Shown: one piece after another, positions 1 through 5,263 of the stretch
Layout of the letters: every line of letters starts with the position of its first letter
Position numbering within the stretch: the stretch's first letter is position 1
Origin: Cyanobacteria bacterium UBA11370
GTDB lineage: Bacteria > Cyanobacteriota > Cyanobacteriia > Cyanobacteriales > Coleofasciculaceae
DNA length: 10,844 nt
Assembly: GCA_003486645.1 (NCBI GenBank)
Contig: DNGI01000151.1
Location: forward strand, 1 to 10,844
Direction: 5' to 3'
Translations under genes and position numbers: made by a program
Notes under the pieces: model-generated
The model's input: the letters and a program-made list of their open reading frames with translations, nothing else
Databases searched by the model: none
Told to the model about the DNA's origin: nothing

Positions 1-38
1 CTTTCCTATCTACTATCTTTGACGGCAACTGGGTATGA
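1..38. repeat. Left arm of a 38-bp inverted repeat shared with 10783-10820
   Basis: Read against the reverse complement of 10783-10820, 36 of 38 bases match. The first 23 are identical, and the two mismatches are at 24 and 32. The arm lies 3' of the minus-strand gene ending at 144, and the partner lies 3' of the plus-strand gene ending at 10760, so each copy sits in the same orientation relative to its neighbouring gene. This suits a dispersed 3'-flanking repeat family. A transposon-like end is the alternative. The copy may continue leftward out of the window. Confidence 0.85.
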
Positions 39-96
39 GGTGCATCAGACTTTCGTTATAGATCCAGATAATTAGGGTTTCCTCGTCTGATGCACC
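39..96. repeat. Inverted repeat with 12-bp perfect arms
   Basis: Bases 39-50 (GGTGCATCAGAC) are exactly complementary to 85-96, with a 34-base spacer. The right arm continues as CCTAC, giving the GTAGGGTGC-type end that I recall from palindromic intergenic repeats of cyanobacteria. The element lies 48 bases beyond the stop of the leftward gene and could fold in its 3' untranslated RNA. There is no U-run on the gene's 3' side, so it is not a standard intrinsic terminator. It abuts the 38-bp repeat arm. Confidence 0.6.
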
Positions 97-143
97 CTAC
101 AAGTTGATTTGAGTTTGAGACTCTATTAAGTCCTGAACTCCTT

Positions 144-2684
144 TTACAACAGCACTTCAGCTTTCGGAAGTTCTATGCCATTCTCTTGTTCAACAAACTC
201 TTGAACATAATTACGATACTTCCGCAAATTTTCATCAACCCAATCCCGGTCATCGCTGTTAGCAAAAATATGGACGAGAGGTTCTCCAGCATCCGGTAAA
301 ATCAACACCCAACTATCATGGAAATGGTTAACAATCTTCACCCCATCAATCAATTCTAAATTTTCATCCGCATGAGTTTCAACCAAATGGCGCATTAAAG
401 CCCCTTTCACCGTCCAAGGACAGCGCATGGTATAACTCTTATGACAAACCCGTGGGATTTCAGTGCGAATTTGAGCCAGCGATCGCTCCTGTACCGTTAA
501 CATTTCAATCAATTTCGCAATACAGAACATCGCATCAAATCCGGGATGAAGTTGGGGGAAAATAAAGCCCATTTCGCCACTACCCCCCAATACCACATTC
601 GAGTTAGCTTGAGAGGCTTCCATCAACGCCGCCGGATTGGCTTTTGTGCGAATCACTTTCCCATCATGACGACGGGCAATTTGTTCAACTGCACTTGATG
701 CGTGTACAGGGACAACTACCGCACTTCTGGGATGAGCCGTTAACATAACACTCACCATCAACGCCGTCAAGGTTTCACCCCGTACTGGCATTCCCGCTTC
801 ATCCACTAAGATAAGCTGTTCCCCGTTTGCCGAAACCTGTACACCAAAATTCGCTTTCAGCGCCTCGACTACTTGACCCAATTGAGTGAGTAACCCTTCC
901 CGTTCCTGAGCCGAAAGGCAGGTTTGAGTTAAGCTAGCATTCAGCACAACCGCATCACAGCTAAACTTGGCTAATAAAAGCGGTAAAACAGCACCCGAAA
1001 CCGCGTAAGCGTAATCAATAACTAACTTCGCGCTACTATTGCGAATTGCCTCAACATTGAGATACTTCTCAAACCCAGTGCTGTAGATATCAATCAACTG
1101 GGTAGGATAGTTAACATTGCCAATTTCATGAATCGGCGATCGCCGCAAATCCTCCTTAAAATATGCCCCTTCAATTTTCTTTTCTTTTGCCTTCGAGATA
1201 TTAATTCCCTGAGAGTCAAAAAATTCGATCAGAATGTAATCGGTTCGGTCTGGATGGATGCGGACGTGAATCCCCCCGGCAACTCCTAGCGTGGGAACAA
1301 CCATACGACTGATTGGAATTGCCCGGTCTTCGATATTCTGGACATGAACACCGACTGACATTAAACCCGCAATTAACGACCGAGAAACCATGCGGGAAAT
1401 ACTGCGTTGATCGCGGGAGACTGCTACCTGGGAACCTGGTTTTAACGTGGAACCGTAAGCCGCCCCTAGCTTCACGGCAAACTCTGGAGTAATATCAATA
1501 TTGGCCAATCCTTGAACCCCGCGTTGACCAAAAAGATTGCGTTGAGCCGTACTTCCCCAAATTAAATTCATATTCAACGTGGCACCCGATTCAATATTCT
1601 TGCTGGGCCAAACGCGCACGCTGGGGCCAATTAAGGCTTCTTCACCTACCGTGGATAACGAACCCACAACGGCACCTTCCAGGACGTGGGCGCGACGATC
1701 AACTCGCGTTCCTCTGGAAATGACACAAGCACTGAGATGGGCTTCATCGCCGATAATTGAGCCATTCCAGAGAATCGGTCGTTTGAGATCAGCGTAAGCA
1801 CCAATCGTGACGTTATCTCCAATGACGGTTCCTGCGTCTATCGTTACCCGTGGTCCAATGCGACAGTTGCTACCAATGAGTGCTGGGGATTCAATTTTGG
1901 CGGTAGGGTCAATTACGGTATTTTGTCCTACCCATATCCCTGGACTTTGTTCTTCGTAGGCAAAATCCAGTTTGACTTTGCGATACAACCCGTCATACTG
2001 GGCTTCGCGGTAGGCATCTAAGTGACCGACATCACACCAGTACCCATCAGCGACATACCCGTACATTGGTATCCCTTTTTCGAGCAGCAGCGGGAACAGG
2101 TCTTTGGAGAAATCACATTCGGTGTTTTCTGGGAGGTAGTCTAAAACAGATGGGTCTAAGATATATGTGCCTGTATTGACCGTATCGGAAAAAATTTCGC
2201 TCGTGGACGGTTTTTCCAGAAATCGCTTGATTCGCATTTCTTCATCGGTAATCACCACCCCAAACTCTACTGGATTAGGAACACGATACAAAACGAGGGT
2301 TGCTTTTGAGTTCCGGCTTCTGTGGAATTCAATTGCAGCGGTTAAATCAAAATCTGTAATACTATCGCCACTGATCACTAAGAAGGTATCATCAAGTAAT
2401 TCAGCAATATTTTTGACACAACCCGCCGTACCCAGCGGCTGGTCTTCCTCGACGGCGTAAGTCATTTGTATGCCAAAGTCGCTGCCATCTTGGAAGTAGT
2501 CTCGCATAACATCGGGGAGGTAATACAGTGTGGCAATTACTTCATTGATCTGGTGTCGCTTGAGTAGGTTGATAATGTGTTCGGCGATGGGTCGATTAAG
2601 TATCGGTACCATTGGTTTGGGAAGATCACAGGTCAGTGGTCTTAGACGTGTTCCCGAACCGCCTGCCATCAGCACTGCTCGCAT
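144..2684 (-). CDS. Mannose-1-phosphate guanylyltransferase-like protein fused to a degenerate phosphomannomutase domain
   Basis: The 846-residue protein has three parts. Residues 1-235 form a sugar-phosphate nucleotidyltransferase: [11 protein letters not shown] (8-18) with KP at 23-24, [10 protein letters not shown] (79-88), SGDS (105-108) and FLEKP (155-159). Residues 250-375 form a left-handed beta-helix of hexapeptide repeats ([16 protein letters not shown]). Residues 385-830 have a phosphohexomutase fold. By family knowledge the N-terminal half makes a nucleotide sugar such as GDP-mannose for polysaccharide or glycan synthesis in the cytoplasm. In the mutase half the phosphoserine loop is replaced by [12 protein letters not shown] (467-478), the metal loop by [11 protein letters not shown] (627-637), and RPSGTEP by LPDAGEP (796-802), so mutase activity is unlikely. 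This architecture recurs in cyanobacteria, and the nucleotide specificity is inferred. The ATG is fixed by AGGAGG at 2689-2694 (minus strand), four bases upstream. Confidence 0.9.
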   Translation of the reverse strand: MRAVLMAGGSGTRLRPLTCDLPKPMVPILNRPIAEHIINLLKRHQINEVIATLYYLPDVMRDYFQDGSDFGIQMTYAVEEDQPLGTAGCVKNIAELLDDTFLVISGDSITDFDLTAAIEFHRSRNSKATLVLYRVPNPVEFGVVITDEEMRIKRFLEKPSTSEIFSDTVNTGTYILDPSVLDYLPENTECDFSKDLFPLLLEKGIPMYGYVADGYWCDVGHLDAYREAQYDGLYRKVKLDFAYEEQSPGIWVGQNTVIDPTAKIESPALIGSNCRIGPRVTIDAGTVIGDNVTIGAYADLKRPILWNGSIIGDEAHLSACVISRGTRVDRRAHVLEGAVVGSLSTVGEEALIGPSVRVWPSKNIESGATLNMNLIWGSTAQRNLFGQRGVQGLANIDITPEFAVKLGAAYGSTLKPGSQVAVSRDQRSISRMVSRSLIAGLMSVGVHVQNIEDRAIPISRMVVPTLGVAGGIHVRIHPDRTDYILIEFFDSQGINISKAKEKKIEGAYFKEDLRRSPIHEIGNVNYPTQLIDIYSTGFEKYLNVEAIRNSSAKLVIDYAYAVSGAVLPLLLAKFSCDAVVLNASLTQTCLSAQEREGLLTQLGQVVEALKANFGVQVSANGEQLILVDEAGMPVRGETLTALMVSVMLTAHPRSAVVVPVHASSAVEQIARRHDGKVIRTKANPAALMEASQANSNVVLGGSGEMGFIFPQLHPGFDAMFCIAKLIEMLTVQERSLAQIRTEIPRVCHKSYTMRCPWTVKGALMRHLVETHADENLELIDGVKIVNHFHDSWVLILPDAGEPLVHIFANSDDRDWVDENLRKYRNYVQEFVEQENGIELPKAEVLL

Positions 2685-2688
2685 AAGT

Positions 2689-2694
2689 CCTCCT
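2689..2694 (-). promoter_or_regulatory. Strong Shine-Dalgarno site for the guanylyltransferase-like gene
   Basis: The minus strand reads AGGAGG followed by ACTT and then the ATG at 2684-2682. It is the strongest ribosome-binding site of the large genes here and settles their only well-defined start. The two large sensor genes lack a comparable site. Confidence 0.8.
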
Positions 2695-2889
2695 AATTTT
2701 TGCGCTTCACGGCTTAGTAGCCCTATGATTTACGTTCTGTTTGTCTGTGATAGTGTCTGCTCTTGAAATAATTTTGCTGGCAGCTCTCTCCTAACTTCTG
2801 ACTCCACAACTGAACAATGGATAGACTAGGACTGAATCTAATCCTACTTTGACTTTGTAGTTGGGATCAATTCCACTCAGGAGGAAAAT

Positions 2890-2931
2890 GTGTTCGTTCA
2901 AATCCTGAACGCCTTACAAAATAAGGATTAG
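2890..2931 (+). CDS. Possible 13-residue peptide (leader or microprotein)
   Basis: AGGAGG at 2879-2884 is followed five bases later by GTG, which opens a 13-codon frame reading MFVQILNALQNKD and ending in TAG. An overlapping ATG at 2888 in another frame would give only six codons. The peptide is amphipathic-looking but not a family I recognise. The strong Shine-Dalgarno sequence is the only argument for translation. The frame lies 177 bases before the next gene, so it could be a leader ORF, an independent microprotein or chance. Confidence 0.25.
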   Translation: MFVQILNALQNKD

Positions 2932-3087
2932 CGTTGATATACTTCTAAAGATTGAACCTGAAAAATTCTCTAGCGTTAACTTCAAAGCGTTGTCATGGAT
3001 GGGTGGTTAAAATGAGGGAGTAAGGCTATCTGCCTGTCACCCTAATCCTCGCCTTTGTTGCTAAATTGGGAGATGTCATTCCATTGA

Positions 3088-3100
3088 GTTGTCATGGAGG
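3088..3100 (+). repeat. Second copy of GTTGTCATGGA, overlapping the ribosome-binding site of the 64-residue gene
   Basis: Bases 3088-3098 repeat 2989-2999 exactly. Downstream, both copies run into GGTTAA and then AATG. At the upstream copy the ATG (3012) opens only Met-Arg-Glu before TAA. The downstream copy supplies the GGAGG (3096-3100) used eight bases before the ATG at 3109. This looks like an old tandem duplication of a translation-initiation region. Confidence 0.45.
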
Positions 3101-3108
3101 TTAATTAA

Positions 3109-3303
3109 ATGTTAAAATTATTAATTCTTGTTTTATTAGGGATTTATGGTTACGGGGCTTGGAAGTTCTGGAAAGGATTTGAACGGACGAACTTCAACCG
3201 CAGTTTGCCGAATAAAATTTATTTGTCTCTGTTATGGCCTGCGTTAATTGTTACCAATACGTCCTATCGTAAAAATTTTAACAAAGCTCTGAAAGGTCGG
3301 TAG
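3109..3303 (+). CDS. Small conserved-looking membrane protein of unknown function (64 aa)
   Basis: The start is supported by GGAGG at 3096-3100, eight bases upstream of the ATG. Residues 2-20 form a hydrophobic N-terminal membrane segment (LKLLILVLLGIYGYGAWKF). A second, weaker hydrophobic stretch lies at about 38-50 (YLSLLWPALIV). A basic, Asn-rich linker and a basic tail (RKNFNKALKGR) are probably cytoplasmic. I do not recognise a named family, although small basic membrane proteins of this kind are common in cyanobacteria. The TAG stop is seven bases before the earliest possible start of the cobalamin reductase gene, so the two are probably cotranscribed. That does not by itself imply a cobalamin role. 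Confidence 0.75.
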   Translation: MLKLLILVLLGIYGYGAWKFWKGFERTNFNRSLPNKIYLSLLWPALIVTNTSYRKNFNKALKGR

Positions 3304-3310
3304 GCCGATT

Positions 3311-4165
3311 TTGGATTCTGGATGCAAGGATTTTGAAAAATCCCCACTCCCCACTCCCCACTCCCCATTAAAGCGTCTCTGGCTGATTGGTGGGACGAGT
3401 GAGAGTGTCGAGTTAGCAGGTGCGATCGCTTCCCTCAATTTACCCTGTACGGTAACGGTAACGACTATAGCCGCAGAAGGACTTTATCCGAAATCACCAC
3501 TGTTACGGGTTCGGGTAGGATGTTTGGATGCCAATGAGTTAGCAGAGTTTTTGCAACAAGAACAGATTGCTGCAATCCTTGATGCGTCCCATCCCTATGC
3601 GGTGGAAATTTCGCGGATGGCGATCGCCGCCGCAAGCCATTACCAAATTCCTTACCTACGTTTTGAGCGTCTGAGTGTTAAGCGGCAAACGAATTCGTCT
3701 CACATTATTGAGTTAGATAGTTTTGAAACCTTACTCAAAGGTGACTATCTATACCAACAACGAGTATTACTGACCGTTGGTTATAAAGCTTTACCCTTAT
3801 TCCAAAATTGGCACAATCGTTCAACGTTATTTGCCCGAATTTTACCGTCTGTCACATCTCTACACACTGCGATAGAAGCTGGATTTAGTTCAGATCGGAT
3901 TATTGCTTTACGTCCTCCTGTCAGTACAGAATTAGAAAAAGCGCTGTGGCATCATTGGGATATTTCCTTAGTGGTAACTAAGGCATCGGGTGTAGCAGGA
4001 GGAGAAGAGGTAAAACAAAAGATTGCAATTGAATTAGGTATTTCACTAATCGTAATTGCTCGTCCAATTGTTAAGTATCCGCAACAAACTAGTGATTTAT
4101 TAGTAGCATTAGAGTTTTGTCAGCGATATCTTGTTTCGGGGTTTATTTCTGGTGAATGCCTCTAG
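3311..4165 (+). CDS. cobK: Precorrin-6A / cobalt-precorrin-6A reductase (CobK/CbiJ family)
   Basis: The enzyme reduces (cobalt-)precorrin-6A to -6B with a nicotinamide cofactor in corrin-ring (vitamin B12 or pseudo-B12) synthesis. Visible motifs are the N-terminal beta-strand and nucleotide-binding loop RLWLIGGTSES (22-32), DASHPYAVEIS (91-101), the ALRPP region (199-203), VVTKASGVAGGEE (221-233) and the late VIARP (248-252), in the family's usual order and near-usual length. The start is uncertain. The family should begin just before KRLWLIGG (residue 21), but no ATG or GTG exists in frame upstream of it. The only conventional candidate is TTG 3311, which adds about 20 residues, half of them encoded by a CCCCACT tandem repeat. 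AGG at 3302-3304 is a weak ribosome-binding site. No other corrin gene is adjacent. Confidence 0.88.
   Translation: MDSGCKDFEKSPLPTPHSPLKRLWLIGGTSESVELAGAIASLNLPCTVTVTTIAAEGLYPKSPLLRVRVGCLDANELAEFLQQEQIAAILDASHPYAVEISRMAIAAASHYQIPYLRFERLSVKRQTNSSHIIELDSFETLLKGDYLYQQRVLLTVGYKALPLFQNWHNRSTLFARILPSVTSLHTAIEAGFSSDRIIALRPPVSTELEKALWHHWDISLVVTKASGVAGGEEVKQKIAIELGISLIVIARPIVKYPQQTSDLLVALEFCQRYLVSGFISGECL
3342..3367. repeat. Heptanucleotide tandem repeat (CCCCACT)3 inside the 5' end of cobK
   Basis: Three perfect copies of CCCCACT plus five bases. This is the short tandemly repeated repetitive (STRR) class known from cyanobacteria. Because seven is not a multiple of three, all three frames are used, and in the cobK frame the repeat reads SPLPTPHSP (residues 11-19). 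It lies immediately before the first conserved residues of the enzyme. A related array is at 5069-5107. Confidence 0.9.
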
Positions 4166-4317
4166 TGCTGGGAATTATCAATGCGATCGCCTGTTTCACC
4201 CCGATAAAAAAAATTATTATAAATAAGCTATTGTTCATTTCAACGACCTATAATAAAAAAAAAATACCAATAACACGTTAAATTAACTATTAGCTATTCT
4301 CTCTTATCTTAATAAAA
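4166..4317. promoter_or_regulatory. AT-rich upstream region of the Uma2 gene with a TATAAT box
   Basis: After a HIP1 site at 4183-4190 the region is strongly AT-rich, with A-tracts near 4206 and 4255. TATAAT at 4249-4254 matches a -10 element, about 64 bases before the ATG at 4318. No -35 box lies at 16-18 bases; TTGTTC at 4231 is only 12 bases away. Any transcript from here would lack a Shine-Dalgarno sequence, since the ATG is preceded only by AATAAAA. The upstream stop codon is 152 bases before the next gene, so a separate transcription unit is plausible. Confidence 0.35.
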
Positions 4318-4962
4318 ATGGTTGTCACCTTCAAATTAAACCAAATTGATGTTTCACCCGGTCAATGTTTGACACTACGCCAAATTAGTTGGTTAGACTT
4401 TGAGGCAATTTTAGATGAACTAGGAGAGCATCGTGGTTCACGAGTTGCTTACTTTCAAGGGGTGTTGGAGATTCGGATGCCATTGCCAGAACATGAAAAG
4501 GCGAAGATACTGATTGATGAGTTTGTCAAAATCTTACTTGATGAGTTAGAACTGGACTGGGAACCTTATGGTTCAACAACATTTAAGCACCCAGAAATGG
4601 CAGCAGGTATCGAGCCAGATGATTGTTTTTATATCCAAAATTCTCAGCGAATGATAGGAAAGCGGCAGCTTAATTTATCGATAGATCCACCCCCAGATTT
4701 AGTACTTGAAATAGACGTAACGTCAAAGACTCAACTTGCTGCTTATCTAGCCTTAGAAGTACCGGAACTGTGGCGTTATGAAGACGGGAAATTACAAATT
4801 TTTGTTTTACAAAAAGGAGACTATGTACAAGTAGAAACTAGTCCCACATTTCCCAACTTACCCCTGATGAAAGAAATTACCGAGTTTTTGAAACTGAGTG
4901 ATACAGCAGGAGCAAGTGCAGCACGGCGGAGATTTCGGCAATGGGTGCAATCAATTACTTAG
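4318..4962 (+). CDS. Uma2 family (DUF820) PD-(D/E)XK nuclease-fold protein
   Basis: The 214-residue length is usual for this family, which is greatly expanded in cyanobacteria. Visible hallmarks are LDFEAILDELG (26-36), the substrate-side strand VAYFQGVLEIRMPLPEHE (43-60), EPDD (99-102) with the first acidic residue of the PD-type site, PPDLVLEIDVTSKT (125-138) carrying the E-x-D and Lys of the second motif, and YLALEVPELWRYEDGKLQIF (143-162). The fold predicts a Mg-dependent endonuclease, but the cellular role is generally unknown. Near the C-terminus (198-208) it becomes basic (GASAARRRFRQ). Nothing looks degraded. No Shine-Dalgarno sequence is present. No partner gene (toxin, antitoxin or transposase) is adjacent. 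Confidence 0.88.
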   Translation: MVVTFKLNQIDVSPGQCLTLRQISWLDFEAILDELGEHRGSRVAYFQGVLEIRMPLPEHEKAKILIDEFVKILLDELELDWEPYGSTTFKHPEMAAGIEPDDCFYIQNSQRMIGKRQLNLSIDPPPDLVLEIDVTSKTQLAAYLALEVPELWRYEDGKLQIFVLQKGDYVQVETSPTFPNLPLMKEITEFLKLSDTAGASAARRRFRQWVQSIT

Positions 4963-5035
4963 TCAAGTAGGCTTGGTGTATATAGCCCCAGAATTTTCGG
5001 CTGAGGGCAAGATTTAGTATGTAATTTATAACCTT

Positions 5036-5135
5036 TTTCAAATGGGTAAGGTACATTTAATTTTTTTTCCCCACTCCCCACTCCCTACTCCCTACTCCCT
5101 ACTCCCCAGAACGAAAGTACCTCATCCAATTGAGA
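5036..5135. repeat. Imperfect 19-bp inverted repeat enclosing a heptanucleotide array
   Basis: Bases 5036-5054 match the reverse complement of 5117-5135 at 15 of 19 positions, with six uninterrupted bases nearest the centre (AGGTAC/GTACCT). The space between is T-rich sequence plus the CCCCACT/CCCTACT array. The right arm, read on the minus strand, begins with a TATAGCAGTTCTCAATTGG-type sequence of the kind I associate with dispersed cyanobacterial intergenic repeats. That recollection needs a search. Confidence 0.45.
5069..5107. repeat. Heptanucleotide tandem repeat: (CCCCACT)2(CCCTACT)3CCCC
   Basis: Five consecutive 7-base units occur. The first two are CCCCACT and the next three CCCTACT, then CCCC. 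The block change from one unit to the other suggests that the array expanded after a point change in one copy. The CCCCACT units are identical to those inside cobK at 3342-3367. It is noncoding here. Confidence 0.9.
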
Positions 5136-5149
5136 ACTGCTATAAACGT

Positions 5150-5164
5150 GCATTAACTTAATGC
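5150..5164. promoter_or_regulatory. 15-base palindrome upstream of the ethylene-receptor kinase
   Basis: GCATTAACTTAATGC has 7-base perfect arms around one central base, about 100 bases before the kinase ATG, and overlaps a HIP1 site. It could be an operator, but a palindrome of this size is expected by chance roughly once in a window this long. Confidence 0.2.
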
Positions 5165-5263
5165 GATCGCCGATTTCAAAAGCCTAAAATATTTTTTATA
5201 AGCATCTCCCATTACTCTTTCTAAAAGAAATAATCTGTAACACCGTAGAGTAGGGATTACCTA

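Larger units (their letters stand above)
2695..3108. other. Divergent intergenic region (about 410 bp)
   Basis: The region lies between the leftward nucleotidyltransferase gene and the rightward 64-residue protein gene and must contain both promoters. I cannot assign a convincing -35/-10 pair on either strand and see no tRNA or recognised small RNA. It does hold a 13-codon ORF behind a strong Shine-Dalgarno sequence (2879-2931). It also has two copies of an 11-bp sequence, GTTGTCATGGA (2989-2999 and 3088-3098), each followed by a GGTTAA...AATG segment. The octamer CTAATCCT occurs at 2838-2845 and near 3043, and inverted at 2924-2931. Confidence 0.5.
4963..5263. other. Intergenic region carrying repeats, before the ethylene-receptor kinase
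   Basis: No gene is visible. The region contains an imperfect inverted repeat (5036-5054 / 5117-5135) around a heptanucleotide array (5069-5107), then a 15-base palindrome (5150-5164) overlapping a HIP1 site (5163-5170), then an AT-rich stretch that probably holds the kinase promoter. I cannot assign a -35/-10 pair. The kinase start at 5264 has only GTAGAGTAGGG upstream as a poor ribosome-binding site. Confidence 0.6.

Noticed and set aside
2767..3108. tRNA, 6S, Yfr-type RNA or riboswitch (for example cobalamin) upstream of the cobK operon
   Set aside because: I looked for a cloverleaf, for the cobalamin B12-box and for Yfr1/Yfr2 core motifs, and found nothing convincing.
4963..5010. Intrinsic terminator after the Uma2 gene
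   Set aside because: The only pairing (GCC with GGC around 4985-5000) is three base pairs and has no following T-run.
3342..5107. CRISPR array
   Set aside because: The repeats are contiguous 7-base units without spacers, and no cas gene is present.
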